64,000 nt of DNA from assembly GCF_002286785.1 (NCBI RefSeq), contig NZ_MUJY01000148.1, positions 40,350 through 104,349 of the forward strand, given 5' to 3'. The notes below the pieces were generated by a model. The model worked only from the letters and a program-made list of their open reading frames with translations, was not told the DNA's origin and did not search any database. A program made the translations under genes and the position numbers. Positions within the stretch are counted from its first letter, which is position 1, and every line of letters starts with the position of its first letter. The stretch is from Pseudomonas sp. PIC25. GTDB lineage: Bacteria; Pseudomonadota; Gammaproteobacteria; Pseudomonadales; Pseudomonadaceae. Shown here piece by piece: positions 27,958-37,456 of the stretch.

Positions 27958-29268
27958 ATGCAAGTTTCTGTTGAAAGCACCTCCGCTCTTGAGCGCCGCA
28001 TGACTATCGGTGTCCCGGCCGAGCGCATCGAGACCGAAGTCAACAAGCGTCTGCAGCAGACTGCCCGTCGTGCCAAGATCCCTGGCTTCCGTCCTGGCAA
28101 GGTGCCGATGAGTGTCATTCGTCAGCGCTATGAGGATGCCGCTCGTCAGGAAGCGCTGGGCGATGTGATCCAGGCAACCTTCTATGAGGCTGTCGTGGAG
28201 CAGAAGCTGAACCCGGCGGGCGCTCCTGCCGTTGAGCCCAAAGTGTTCGAAAAAGGCAAGGACCTCGAGTACGTAGCCATTTTTGAGGTTTTCCCGGAGT
28301 TTCAGGTTTCCGGTCTGGAAGGCATCGAGGTTGAGCGCCTGCAAGCCGACGTTGCGGACTCCGACATCGACAACATGCTGGAAATCCTGCGTAAGCAGAA
28401 CACTCGCTTCGAGAAGGTCGAGCGCGAAGCGCAGAACGGCGACCAACTGAATATCGATTTCGTCGGTAAGATCGACGGCGAAGCCTTCGCTGGCGGCTCT
28501 GCCAAGGGTACCTCCTTGGTGCTGGGTTCCGGTCGCATGATTCCTGGCTTCGAAGAGGCTCTGGTGGGTGTGAAGGCGGGTGAGGAGCGGGTGATCACCC
28601 CGACTTTTCCTGAGGACTACCAGAACCTTGATCTGGCCGGCAAAACTGCCGAATTCGCTGTCACTGTTAACAGTGTTTCCGAGCCCAAGCTGCCCGAAAT
28701 GAACGACGAGTTCTTCTCGCTGTTCGGTATCAAGGAAGGCGGTCTTGAAGGTTTCCGTGCCGAAGTACGCAAGAACATGGAGCGTGAACTGCGCCAGGCT
28801 ATCAAAGCCAAGGTCAAGAGCCAGGTTATGGATGGTCTACTGGCTGCTAATCCGATCGAAGTTCCGAAGGCGTTGCTATCCAACGAAGTGGATCGTCTGC
28901 GTGTGCAGGCTGTTCAGCAGTTCGGCGGCAACATCAAGCCGGATCAGCTGCCGGCCGAGCTGTTCGAAGAGCAGGCCAAGCGTCGTGTCGTGCTGGGCCT
29001 GATCGTGGCGGAAATGGTCAAACAGTTCGAAATCAAGCCTGACGAGGCGCGTGTTCGTGAGCTGATCCAGGAAATGGCTTCCGCTTACCAAGAGCCCGAG
29101 CAGGTTGTGGCTTGGTACTACAAGAACGAGCAGCAGATGAACGAAGTGCGTTCGGTTGTGCTGGAAGAGCAAGTTGTAGATACTGTTCTGCAGAAGGCTA
29201 AAGTGACCGATAAAGCGGTCTCCTACGAAGAAGCTGTCAAGCCGGCGGAAGCTCCGCAAGCCGCCTGA
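27958..29268 (+). CDS. tig: Trigger factor
   Basis: 436-residue ribosome-associated chaperone with prolyl isomerase activity. N-terminal ribosome-binding domain with the GFRPGKVP signature near residue 44, an FKBP-type domain around 150-245 ([20 protein letters not shown]), and the C-terminal substrate-cradle helices. ATG at 27958 preceded by GAGGAA. First gene of the tig-clpP-clpX-lon block. Confidence 0.97.
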   Translation: MQVSVESTSALERRMTIGVPAERIETEVNKRLQQTARRAKIPGFRPGKVPMSVIRQRYEDAARQEALGDVIQATFYEAVVEQKLNPAGAPAVEPKVFEKGKDLEYVAIFEVFPEFQVSGLEGIEVERLQADVADSDIDNMLEILRKQNTRFEKVEREAQNGDQLNIDFVGKIDGEAFAGGSAKGTSLVLGSGRMIPGFEEALVGVKAGEERVITPTFPEDYQNLDLAGKTAEFAVTVNSVSEPKLPEMNDEFFSLFGIKEGGLEGFRAEVRKNMERELRQAIKAKVKSQVMDGLLAANPIEVPKALLSNEVDRLRVQAVQQFGGNIKPDQLPAELFEEQAKRRVVLGLIVAEMVKQFEIKPDEARVRELIQEMASAYQEPEQVVAWYYKNEQQMNEVRSVVLEEQVVDTVLQKAKVTDKAVSYEEAVKPAEAPQAA

Positions 29269-29291
29269 TTCTTCCCCTCGTTCGAGCACAC

Positions 29292-29319
29292 CATAAGCCA
29301 GCCTTCGTGCTGGCTTATG
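29292..29319 (+). terminator. Hairpin between tig and clpP
   Basis: Eleven-base-pair stem CATAAGCCAGC / GCTGGCTTATG with a six-base loop. Only a weak T-run follows, so it may attenuate rather than fully stop tig transcription. Confidence 0.6.
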
Positions 29320-29358
29320 CGTCTTTGAAGACCACCATCTAGGGAGTGATCGCAGGAC

Positions 29359-29997
29359 ATGTCCCGCAATTCTTTTATGCAAATGCCTGACATCCAAGCC
29401 GCTGGCGGCCTGGTGCCGATGGTTATCGAGCAGTCCGCCCGTGGCGAACGTGCCTATGACATCTATTCGCGCCTGTTGAAGGAGCGGGTGATCTTCATGG
29501 TTGGCCAAGTCGAGGACTACATGGCCAACCTGATCGTGGCGCAGCTTTTGTTCCTCGAGGCGGAGAATCCGGACAAGGATATTCACCTCTACATCAACTC
29601 TCCGGGCGGCTCGGTGACGGCTGGCATGTCGATCTACGACACCATGCAGTTCATCAAGCCGGATGTTTCCACCATCTGCATCGGTCAGGCCTGTAGCATG
29701 GGGGCCCTGCTGCTGGCGGGTGGGGCTGCCGGCAAGCGTTATTGCCTGCCGCATTCGCGGATGATGATTCACCAGCCGCTGGGTGGGTTCCAGGGGCAGG
29801 CCTCGGACATCGAGATTCATGCTCGCGAAATTCTCACCATTCGCGAGCGCCTGAATAAAATCCTGGCCGACCATACAGGTCAGCCGATCGATGTTATTGC
29901 CCGCGACACTGATCGTGACAATTTCATGAGCGGCGACGATGCCGTCAAATATGGCCTTATCGATCAGGTGCTTAGTCAGCGCCAGATGGCCAGCTAA
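29359..29997 (+). CDS. clpP: ATP-dependent Clp protease proteolytic subunit
   Basis: 212-residue serine peptidase forming the tetradecameric Clp chamber. Catalytic Ser113 (GQACSMGA), His138 (SRMMIHQP) and an Asp near 187 are visible. The N-terminus matches the P. aeruginosa enzyme. It lies upstream of its unfoldase clpX, 108 bases apart. Confidence 0.98.
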   Translation: MSRNSFMQMPDIQAAGGLVPMVIEQSARGERAYDIYSRLLKERVIFMVGQVEDYMANLIVAQLLFLEAENPDKDIHLYINSPGGSVTAGMSIYDTMQFIKPDVSTICIGQACSMGALLLAGGAAGKRYCLPHSRMMIHQPLGGFQGQASDIEIHAREILTIRERLNKILADHTGQPIDVIARDTDRDNFMSGDDAVKYGLIDQVLSQRQMAS

Positions 29998-30105
29998 ACA
30001 CCTCCGCTCCACAGCGGCTGGTCAAAGCCGGCCGCTGTGCGGACTTGAAAATGCCCGCATTTGCCTTCATCTTGTGTTGCAAGCCTACCGGATTGGATTG
30101 ATCGA

Positions 30106-31386
30106 ATGACTGACACCCGTAACGGTGAGGACAACGGCAAACTGCTTTATTGCTCCTTCTGCGGCAAAAGCCAGCATGAAGTGCGCAAGTTGATTGCCGG
30201 GCCCTCGGTTTTCATCTGCGACGAGTGCGTCGACCTGTGCAATGACATCATCCGAGAGGAGGTGCAAGAGGCCCAGGCCGAGAGTAGCGCGCATAAGCTC
30301 CCGGCGCCGAAAGAAATCAGCACCATCCTGGATCAGTACGTGATCGGTCAGGAGCGTGCGAAGAAGGTGCTTTCCGTCGCGGTCTACAACCACTACAAGC
30401 GCCTCAACCAGCGCGACAAGAAAGACGATGTTGAGCTGGGCAAGAGCAATATCCTGCTGATCGGGCCGACCGGATCGGGCAAGACGCTGCTTGCCGAGAC
30501 GCTGGCGCGCCTGCTCAATGTGCCGTTCACCATTGCCGATGCCACGACCCTGACCGAGGCCGGTTATGTGGGCGAGGACGTCGAGAACATCATTCAGAAG
30601 CTGTTGCAGAAGTGCGATTACGATGTGGAAAAGGCCCAGATGGGCATCGTCTATATCGATGAAATCGATAAGATTTCCCGTAAATCGGACAATCCATCGA
30701 TTACTCGCGACGTTTCGGGTGAGGGCGTCCAGCAGGCCTTACTGAAACTGATCGAGGGCACTGTTGCCTCCGTTCCTCCGCAGGGTGGCCGCAAGCATCC
30801 GCAGCAGGAGTTCCTCCAGGTCGATACGCGCAACATTCTCTTCATCTGCGGTGGTGCATTCTCTGGATTGGAGAAGGTTATCCAGAACCGTTCGACCAAG
30901 GGCGGTATCGGATTTAATGCCGAGGTGCGCAGCAAGGATCTTGGCAAGCGTGTCGGTGAGGCTTTACGCGAAGTGGAGCCGGACGATCTGGTCAAGTTCG
31001 GCCTGATTCCCGAATTCGTCGGTCGTCTACCTGTCATCGCCACGCTGGATGAGCTGGACGAAGCGGCGCTCATGCAGATTCTCACCGAGCCGAAGAATGC
31101 GCTGACCAAGCAGTACGGCAAGCTCTTCGAAATGGAAGGGGTGGATTTGGAGTTCCGTCCGGACGCGCTTCGCGCAGTCGCTCATCGCGCGCTCGAACGC
31201 AAGACGGGAGCCCGCGGCTTGCGTTCCATCCTCGAGGGTATTCTGCTCGACACCATGTATGAGATTCCTTCGCAGACAGATGTCAGCAAGGTGGTGATCG
31301 ACGAGAGTGTCATCGAGGGTACTTCCAAGCCCTTGCTCATCTATGAGAACAGCGAGCCTCCAGCCAAGGCTGCACCTGAGGCGTAA
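30106..31386 (+). CDS. clpX: Clp protease ATPase subunit ClpX
   Basis: 426-residue AAA+ unfoldase delivering substrates to ClpP. The zinc-binding domain has Cys16, Cys19, Cys38 and Cys41; Walker A GPTGSGKT and Walker B VYIDEIDK follow, as does the ClpP-contact IGF loop region (GGIGFNAE). ATG at 30106 matches the family start MTDTRNGED. Terminated before lon. Confidence 0.98.
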   Translation: MTDTRNGEDNGKLLYCSFCGKSQHEVRKLIAGPSVFICDECVDLCNDIIREEVQEAQAESSAHKLPAPKEISTILDQYVIGQERAKKVLSVAVYNHYKRLNQRDKKDDVELGKSNILLIGPTGSGKTLLAETLARLLNVPFTIADATTLTEAGYVGEDVENIIQKLLQKCDYDVEKAQMGIVYIDEIDKISRKSDNPSITRDVSGEGVQQALLKLIEGTVASVPPQGGRKHPQQEFLQVDTRNILFICGGAFSGLEKVIQNRSTKGGIGFNAEVRSKDLGKRVGEALREVEPDDLVKFGLIPEFVGRLPVIATLDELDEAALMQILTEPKNALTKQYGKLFEMEGVDLEFRPDALRAVAHRALERKTGARGLRSILEGILLDTMYEIPSQTDVSKVVIDESVIEGTSKPLLIYENSEPPAKAAPEA

Positions 31387-31402
31387 GCGCTTCACGATCG
31401 AC

Positions 31403-31425
31403 AAGGGGCCTGCGGGCCCCTTTGC
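31403..31425 (+). terminator. Terminator of clpPX
   Basis: AAGGGGCC / GGCCCCTT stem with a TGCG loop and a short T-run, 17 bases after the clpX stop. Confidence 0.8.
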
Positions 31426-31441
31426 ATTTTCAGCCTCAGCG

Positions 31442-31470
31442 CTTGTTTTTTCCCGAACCTACCCCCATCT
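31442..31470 (+). promoter_or_regulatory. Sigma32 (heat-shock) promoter of lon
   Basis: CTTGTTT at 31442-31448, a 14-base spacer and CCCCATCT at 31463-31470. The -10 is a perfect match to CCCCATNT and the -35 a fair match to CTTGAAA. It is 59 bases before the lon start. Confidence 0.8.
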
Positions 31471-31529
31471 TAGGTTGCAAGGGTAATCCCATCCGTTTAC
31501 GGCCATATGGCCGCCGTAGAGCCGATATC

Positions 31530-33926
31530 ATGAAGACAACCATCGAATTGCCTCTCCTGCCGCTCCGCGATGTCGTGGTGTATCCGCACATGGTGATTCC
31601 GCTCTTCGTTGGGCGTGAAAAGTCCATCGAGGCCTTGGAAGCTGCAATGACCGGGGACAAGCAGATTCTCCTGCTGGCCCAGAAGAATCCGGCGGATGAC
31701 GATCCCGGTGAAGATGCGCTTTATCGGATGGGAACCGTCGCGACCGTGTTACAGCTGCTCAAGCTTCCGGATGGCACTGTCAAGGTGTTGGTGGAAGGGG
31801 AGCAGCGCGGTGCGATCGAACGCTTCATCGAGGTGGATGGCCATTGCCGCGCCGAAGTGAAATTGATCGAAGAGGCGAGCACGGCCGAGCGCGAATCCGA
31901 AGTGTTCACCCGTAGCCTGCTTAGCCAGTTCGAGCAATATGTTCAGTTGGGCAAGAAGGTTCCTGCCGAGGTGCTGTCATCGCTGAACAGCATCGATGAG
32001 CCGAGCCGCCTGGTCGACACCATGGCCGCACACATGGCGCTGAAGATCGAGCAGAAGCAGGAAATCCTGGAAATCACGGAATTGTCGGCACGTGTCGAGC
32101 ATGTGCTGGCCCTGCTTGATGCCGAAATCGATCTTCTTCAGGTCGAGAAACGCATCCGCGGGCGTGTGAAGAAGCAGATGGAGCGCAGCCAACGCGAGTA
32201 CTACCTGAATGAGCAGATGAAGGCCATTCAGAAAGAGCTGGGCGACATCGATGAAGGCCATAACGAAATCGATGAGCTGAAGAAGCGGATCGAGAATGCC
32301 GGACTCACCAAAGAGGCCTATTCCAAGGCCCAGGCTGAGCTGAACAAGTTGAAACAGATGTCGCCGATGTCCGCCGAGGCGACAGTAGTACGCTCCTACA
32401 TCGACTGGCTGGTTAACGTGCCCTGGAAAGCGGAAAGCAAGGTGCGTCTGGATCTGGCCAAGGCCGAGGATATTCTCGATGCGGATCACTACGGTCTCGA
32501 AGAGGTCAAGGAGCGCATTCTTGAGTACCTCGCCGTACAGAAGCGCGTGAAGAAGCTGAAAGGGCCTGTGCTTTGCCTAGTCGGGCCACCGGGGGTCGGT
32601 AAGACGTCTCTTGCGGAGTCCATCGCTCGTGCAACCAATCGCAAGTTCGTTCGAATGGCGTTGGGTGGTGTGCGTGATGAAGCGGAGATTCGTGGCCACC
32701 GTCGGACCTACATTGGCTCCATGCCGGGGCGCCTGATTCAGAAAATGACCAAGGTCGCAGTGCGTAACCCGTTGTTCCTGCTCGATGAGATCGACAAAAT
32801 GGGCAGCGATATGCGCGGTGATCCGGCATCCGCGCTGCTGGAAGTGCTCGATCCCGAGCAAAATCACAATTTCAACGATCATTACCTGGAGGTGGATTAC
32901 GACCTCTCCGATGTGATGTTCCTCTGTACCGCCAACTCGATGAACATTCCGGCGCCCTTGCTGGATCGGATGGAGGTCATACGCCTGCCGGGCTACACCG
33001 AGGACGAAAAGATCAATATCGCAGTGAAATACCTCGCTCCCAAGCAGACCCAGGCGAACGGGTTGAAGAGAGGGGAGTTGGAATTCGAAGAAGCGGCCAT
33101 TCGCGACATCATTCGTTATTACACGCGCGAGGCTGGCGTGCGTAGTCTCGAGCGGCAGATCGCCAAGGTGTGCCGGAAGGCGGTGAAAGAACACGCGCAG
33201 GAAAAGCGTTTCAAGGTGTTGGTGACTGCCGACGATCTGGAGCATTTCCTCGGAGTACGCAAATACCGTTACGGGCTGGCTGGCCAGCAGGACCAGATCG
33301 GTCAGGTCACTGGCTTGGCCTGGACTCAAGTAGGAGGTGAGTTGCTGACCATCGAGGCGGCTGTCGTTCCTGGCAAAGGACAATTGACCAAGACCGGTTC
33401 GTTGGGTGACGTAATGGTCGAATCCATTACGGCAGCGCTGACCGTGGTTCGTAGCCGTGCGAAAAGCCTGGGAATTCCATTGGATTTCCATGAAAAACGA
33501 GACGTTCACATCCACATGCCGGAAGGGGCGACGCCCAAGGATGGTCCCAGCGCTGGTGTCGGCATGTGCACAGCGTTGGTATCCGCGCTGACTCAGATTC
33601 CAGTGAAAGCGGATGTCGCGATGACTGGAGAGATCACTTTGCGTGGTCAAGTTTTGGCCATCGGCGGTTTAAAAGAGAAATTGCTCGCGGCGCATCGTGG
33701 TGGAATCAAGACTGTGATCATTCCGGAAGAAAATGTTCGTGATTTGAAGGAAATTCCGGAAAATATTAAGCAAGACCTGCAGATTAAACCGGTTAAATGG
33801 ATTGACGAGGTCCTGCAAATTGCGCTGCAATACGCCCCGGAGCCCTTGCCCGATGCGGCTCCGGAGATGGTTGCAAAGGATGACGCGCGCGAGTCTGATT
33901 CCAAGGAGCGAATTAGCACGCATTAG
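31530..33926 (+). CDS. lon: ATP-dependent protease Lon
   Basis: 798-residue homohexameric protease: N-terminal substrate-binding domain (about 10-205), coiled coil, AAA+ module with Walker A GPPGVGKT near 352, and a Ser-Lys protease domain with Ser674 in PKDGPSAGVG. ATG at 31530 matches the family N-terminus; the reading frame open further upstream lies in the promoter. The 3' end is noticeably richer in A+T than the rest. Downstream of a sigma32 promoter. Confidence 0.98.
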   Translation: MKTTIELPLLPLRDVVVYPHMVIPLFVGREKSIEALEAAMTGDKQILLLAQKNPADDDPGEDALYRMGTVATVLQLLKLPDGTVKVLVEGEQRGAIERFIEVDGHCRAEVKLIEEASTAERESEVFTRSLLSQFEQYVQLGKKVPAEVLSSLNSIDEPSRLVDTMAAHMALKIEQKQEILEITELSARVEHVLALLDAEIDLLQVEKRIRGRVKKQMERSQREYYLNEQMKAIQKELGDIDEGHNEIDELKKRIENAGLTKEAYSKAQAELNKLKQMSPMSAEATVVRSYIDWLVNVPWKAESKVRLDLAKAEDILDADHYGLEEVKERILEYLAVQKRVKKLKGPVLCLVGPPGVGKTSLAESIARATNRKFVRMALGGVRDEAEIRGHRRTYIGSMPGRLIQKMTKVAVRNPLFLLDEIDKMGSDMRGDPASALLEVLDPEQNHNFNDHYLEVDYDLSDVMFLCTANSMNIPAPLLDRMEVIRLPGYTEDEKINIAVKYLAPKQTQANGLKRGELEFEEAAIRDIIRYYTREAGVRSLERQIAKVCRKAVKEHAQEKRFKVLVTADDLEHFLGVRKYRYGLAGQQDQIGQVTGLAWTQVGGELLTIEAAVVPGKGQLTKTGSLGDVMVESITAALTVVRSRAKSLGIPLDFHEKRDVHIHMPEGATPKDGPSAGVGMCTALVSALTQIPVKADVAMTGEITLRGQVLAIGGLKEKLLAAHRGGIKTVIIPEENVRDLKEIPENIKQDLQIKPVKWIDEVLQIALQYAPEPLPDAAPEMVAKDDARESDSKERISTH

Positions 33927-33939
33927 CCGGGGGGCTTCC

Positions 33940-33969
33940 TTGACACAATTTTCGAGCCCTTGATATAAA
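33940..33969 (+). promoter_or_regulatory. Sigma70 promoter of hupB
   Basis: TTGACA at 33940-33945 and TATAAA at 33964-33969 with an 18-base spacer, close to consensus and 93 bases before the start codon. Confidence 0.8.
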
Positions 33970-34061
33970 GCGGCTCTTTGTGTGTCGGCAGGCCATCCAG
34001 CACCCGCTTTGCTTACACCAAAAATTAAGAAACATACTCAACAGAAATAAGGGGACTTAGA

Positions 34062-34334
34062 GTGAACAAGTCGGAACTGGTTGATCGTATCGCCGCATCT
34101 GCTGATATTCCTAAAGCTGTTGCCGGCCGCGCGCTGGACGCAGTGATCGAGTCCGTCACTGGCGCTCTGAAGGCTGGTGATTCCGTCGTGCTGGTTGGTT
34201 TCGGCACTTTTGCCGTCAAAGAGCGCGCTGCTCGTACCGGCCGTAACCCGCAGACCGGCAAGCCGATCAAGATCGAAGCGGCCAAGATCCCTGGCTTCAA
34301 AGCAGGTAAGGCACTGAAAGACGCTGTCAACTAA
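34062..34334 (+). CDS. hupB: DNA-binding protein HU-beta
   Basis: 90-residue nucleoid protein. The DNA-wrapping beta-arm carries the family signature [20 protein letters not shown]. Start codon GTG at 34062 with AAGGGGA upstream. Own strong promoter. A hairpin without a T-run (CCAGGCCG / CGGCCTGG, 34357-34381) lies between it and tRNA-Asp. Confidence 0.97.
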   Translation: MNKSELVDRIAASADIPKAVAGRALDAVIESVTGALKAGDSVVLVGFGTFAVKERAARTGRNPQTGKPIKIEAAKIPGFKAGKALKDAVN

Positions 34335-34384
34335 GCGTCTTCGGGCATTGCCCTTCCAGGCCGGACTTGATTCGGCCTGGCAGC

Positions 34385-34461
34385 GGAGCGGTAGTTCAGT
34401 CGGTTAGAATACCGGCCTGTCACGCCGGGGGTCGCGGGTTCGAGTCCCGTCCGCTCCGCCA
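34385..34461 (+). tRNA. tRNA-Asp (GTC)
   Basis: 77-base cloverleaf with acceptor GGAGCGG / CCGCTCC, anticodon loop CTGTCAC giving GTC, discriminator G and encoded CCA. Confidence 0.98.
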
Positions 34462-34467
34462 GTTACG

Positions 34468-34495
34468 AGGAGGCGCATCCACGGATGCGCCTTTC
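34468..34495 (+). terminator. Terminator after tRNA-Asp
   Basis: AGGCGCATCC / GGATGCGCCT stem with a short loop, then TTCTTCT. Confidence 0.85.
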
Positions 34496-34557
34496 TTCTA
34501 TCCGGAATCTACCCATGCTGCGCGGCTGTATTTTCTACAGTCGATTCTGGGGGACGC

Positions 34558-36426
34558 ATGCTGCAGAACATCAGGGACAATTCACAGGGCTGGATTGCCA
34601 AAACCATCATCGGTGTCATCGTCGTGTTGTTGGCGCTGACAGGCTTCGACGCGATTTTCAATGCCACCAGCAACCGCCAGAACGCCGCCGACGTGAATGG
34701 TGAAAAAATCACCATCAACGAGCTGAGCCAGGCGGTGGATATGCAACGCCGTCAGTTGTTGCAACAGCTCGGCAAGGATTTCGATGCCTCGCAGCTCAAC
34801 GATAATCTGCTGCGGGAAGCCGCGTTGAAAGGATTGATCGAGCGCAGGTTGCTACTCCAAGGGGCCAAGGAGGCTGATTTCGCCTTCTCCCAGGCGGCTC
34901 TCGACCAGCTCATTCTGCAGACTCCGGAATTCCAGGTGGATGGCAAGTTCAGTGCCGATCGCTTCGATCAGGTTATCCGCCAAATGGGATATGGGCGCCT
35001 GCAGTTCCGCCGGATGCTCGAAGAGGAAATGCTGATCAGCCAGCTGCGGGCAGGGCTTGCGGGTAGCGGCTTTGTGACTGATGAAGAAGCCCAGGCTTTT
35101 GCCCGGCTGGAAAAACAGACGCGTGATTTCGCCATGCTCACGATCAAGGCGGATGCTGCCTCCGCCCAGGTCAGCGATGATGAGGTCAAGGCTTATTACG
35201 ATGAGCATACCAGCGAATTCATGAGCCCCGAGCAAGTGGTTCTTGAGTACGTTGAACTGAAGAAGGATGCCTTCTTCGATCAGGTCGAGGCGAAGGATGC
35301 CGACCTGCAGGAGTTGTACAAAAAGGAAATCGCCAATCTGGCCGAGCAGCGTCGTGCGGCACACATTCTGGTCGAGGTAAATGACCAGATGAATGACGAT
35401 CAGGCCAAGGCGAAGATTTCGGAGATCAAGAAGCGCCTGGATGCCGGTGAAGATTTCGCGGCATTGGCGAAGGAATTCTCTGATGACTCGGGTTCCGCTA
35501 CCGAGGGCGGTGATCTCGGCTATGCTGGCCCTGGCGTTTACGACCCGGCATTCGAAGAAGCGCTGTATGCGCTGCAGAAGGATCAGATCTCGGAGCCGGT
35601 TCGCAGTGAGTTCGGCTGGCATTTAATCAAGCTGCTGGGTGTCCAGGCTCCGGAAGTACCGAGCTTCGATAACCTGAAGGACAAGCTGGAGCGCGAGGTC
35701 AAGGCTCAGTTGGTCGAGCAGCGTTTCGTCGAAGCGACCAAAGAGCTTGAAGACGCCGCGTTCGAAGCGTCCGATCTGGCCCAGCCGGCTCAGGAGCTTG
35801 GCCTGGAGGTCAAGACCACTGCGGCGTTCGGTCGGGAAGGGGGAGAGGGCATCGCTGCCAATCGTCAAGTATTGCAGGCGGCTTTCAGTCCGGAAGTCTT
35901 GGAAGAGGCAGCCAACAGCGGGGCAATCGAACTGGACCCAGATACGGTCGTTGTGGTTCGTGTCAAGGAACACAAGCAGCCGGAGCAGCTTCCGCTCGAT
36001 CAGGTGGCTGGTACTGTTCGCAAACATCTGTTGCAGCAGCATGCCAGCGAAGCGGCTAAGCAGAAGGGCGAGGCGCTGTTGGCCGATCTGCGCGAAGGTA
36101 AGGCACCGGCCAATGAGGCGGGGCAGGAGTGGAAAGTCACCGAAGCCGCAACTCGCTCGCAGGAAGGTGTTGATCCTCAGGTGCTGCAGACCCTGTTCCG
36201 CATGCCCAAGCCGGAGTCCGGCGACAAGCCGAGCTTTGCATCGGTCACGCTGAGAAACGGCGACTATGTGCTGATTCGCTTGAACGGCGTGAGCGAGCCG
36301 GAAGGAGCGCTGTCGGATGAAGAGAAGGCCATGTATCGGCGCTTCCTCGCGTCTCGCAGTGGCCAGCAGGACTTCGCGGCCTACCGCCGCCAGTTGGAAG
36401 CCAAGGCAGATATTGAGCGTTTCTAA
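34558..36426 (+). CDS. ppiD: Periplasmic folding chaperone PpiD
   Basis: 622-residue protein anchored by one N-terminal transmembrane segment (about 12-34: IAKTIIGVIVVLLALTGFDAIF). A SurA-like chaperone region precedes a parvulin (PpiC) domain at about 265-360 (RRAAHILVEVNDQ ... FGWHLIKL). It assists outer-membrane and exported proteins leaving the Sec translocon. ATG at 34558 with GGGGA upstream. Its terminator lies in a repeat element. Confidence 0.95.
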   Translation: MLQNIRDNSQGWIAKTIIGVIVVLLALTGFDAIFNATSNRQNAADVNGEKITINELSQAVDMQRRQLLQQLGKDFDASQLNDNLLREAALKGLIERRLLLQGAKEADFAFSQAALDQLILQTPEFQVDGKFSADRFDQVIRQMGYGRLQFRRMLEEEMLISQLRAGLAGSGFVTDEEAQAFARLEKQTRDFAMLTIKADAASAQVSDDEVKAYYDEHTSEFMSPEQVVLEYVELKKDAFFDQVEAKDADLQELYKKEIANLAEQRRAAHILVEVNDQMNDDQAKAKISEIKKRLDAGEDFAALAKEFSDDSGSATEGGDLGYAGPGVYDPAFEEALYALQKDQISEPVRSEFGWHLIKLLGVQAPEVPSFDNLKDKLEREVKAQLVEQRFVEATKELEDAAFEASDLAQPAQELGLEVKTTAAFGREGGEGIAANRQVLQAAFSPEVLEEAANSGAIELDPDTVVVVRVKEHKQPEQLPLDQVAGTVRKHLLQQHASEAAKQKGEALLADLREGKAPANEAGQEWKVTEAATRSQEGVDPQVLQTLFRMPKPESGDKPSFASVTLRNGDYVLIRLNGVSEPEGALSDEEKAMYRRFLASRSGQQDFAAYRRQLEAKADIERF

Positions 36427-36440
36427 TTGCTGTGGATGTC

Positions 36441-36590
36441 TAGTCCTGAAATAGGTTTACACTGCTTCGGCTAGATTTGAAGTACTCAGAACGCCCGGTG
36501 CACCGCATCGGGCGTTTTGTATTTCAGGAACAGATGCGGAGGGTTCCCCAGAGGCTCGGGGAAAGGATGTAAACCTTATTCAGGAGCACA
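36441..36590. repeat. MITE-like element between ppiD and fabI
   Basis: About 145 bases bounded by imperfect 18-base inverted repeats: TCCTGAAATAGGTTTACA at 36444-36461 and the inverted TGTAAACCTTATTCAGGA at 36568-36585 (16 of 18 match). No coding capacity. The interior includes the ppiD terminator hairpin. It resembles a non-autonomous insertion-sequence derivative. Exact outer borders and any target duplication are unclear. Confidence 0.65.
36491..36519 (+). terminator. Terminator of ppiD, inside the MITE-like element
   Basis: Eleven-pair stem ACGCCCGGTGC / GCATCGGGCGT (one G-T pair) with loop ACC and TTTTGT after it. Confidence 0.8.
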
Positions 36591-36598
36591 CGGCAAAA

Positions 36599-36622
36599 GA
36601 AAAGGCCGCAAGCGGCCTTTTC
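36599..36622. terminator. Bidirectional terminator, mainly for fabI
   Basis: GAAAAGGCCGC / GCGGCCTTTTC stem with an AA loop, 17 bases past the fabI stop; symmetric A/T ends allow function on both strands. Confidence 0.88.
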
Positions 36623-36639
36623 TTATCGCAGGAGCGCGA

Positions 36640-37437
36640 TCAATCGTCTTCCAGAGTACCCATAGCGGTGGTGTTGAAGCCGCCGTCGACGTACAGGATT
36701 TCGCCGCTGATGCCCGAGGCGAGGTCGGAGCATAGGAACGCGCCAGCGTTACCGACTTCCTCGATGGTCACATTGCGGCGCAAGGGGGTCTGTTTTTCGT
36801 TCGCGGCGAGCATCTTGCGGAAGCTCTTGATGCCCGAGGCTGCCAGTGTGCGGATAGGGCCGGCGGAAACCGCGTTGACGCGAGTTCCTTCCGGGCCGAG
36901 GCTGCCGGCGAGATAGCGGACACCGGCTTCCAGGCTTGCCTTGGCCATGCCCATTACGTTGTAGTTGGGCATGGTTCGTTCGGCGCCCAGGTAGGAGAGG
37001 GTGAGCAGGCTGCCGTTGCGGCCTTTCATCATCTCGCGACCTGCCTTGGCAAGTGCCACGAAGCTGTAGGCGCTGATGTCATGTGCAATGCGGAAGCCTT
37101 CGCGGGTGGTGACAGCGGTGAAATCGCCGTCGAGTTGATCGCCCGGAGCATAGCCAACGGAGTGGACGATGATATCCAGGCCGTCCCATTTCTTGCTGAG
37201 TGCTTCGAACACGGCGGCGATTTCTTCGTCGTTGGCGACATCGCAGGGGAAGCACATTTCGGGGCTGGAGCCCCAGCCGGTGGCGAACTCTTCTACACGT
37301 CCCTTGAGCTTTTCGTTCTGGTAGGTGAAGGCCAGTTCGGCGCCTTCGCGGTGCATCGCTGCGGCGATACCGGAGGCGATGGACAGTTTGCTGGCGACGC
37401 CGACGATCAGCGCGCGCTTACCGGCGAGAAATCCCAT
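36640..37437 (-). CDS. fabI: Enoyl-[acyl-carrier-protein] reductase FabI
   Basis: 265-residue NADH-dependent reductase completing each fatty-acid elongation cycle, and the target of triclosan-type inhibitors. Atypical SDR features of the family are present: nucleotide loop [13 protein letters not shown] near residue 13-25, and the catalytic Tyr-x6-Lys in YNVMGMAK. Monocistronic with its own terminator; the npp ATPase gene ends 19 bases upstream. Confidence 0.97.
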   Translation of the reverse strand: MGFLAGKRALIVGVASKLSIASGIAAAMHREGAELAFTYQNEKLKGRVEEFATGWGSSPEMCFPCDVANDEEIAAVFEALSKKWDGLDIIVHSVGYAPGDQLDGDFTAVTTREGFRIAHDISAYSFVALAKAGREMMKGRNGSLLTLSYLGAERTMPNYNVMGMAKASLEAGVRYLAGSLGPEGTRVNAVSAGPIRTLAASGIKSFRKMLAANEKQTPLRRNVTIEEVGNAGAFLCSDLASGISGEILYVDGGFNTTAMGTLEDD

Positions 37438-37456
37438 GTACTTGTTCCTCTTCTGG

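Noticed and set aside
29320..29345. Sigma32 promoter before clpP
   Set aside because: CTTTGAAG and CACCATCT resemble heat-shock elements but are only a few bases apart, too close to act as a promoter.
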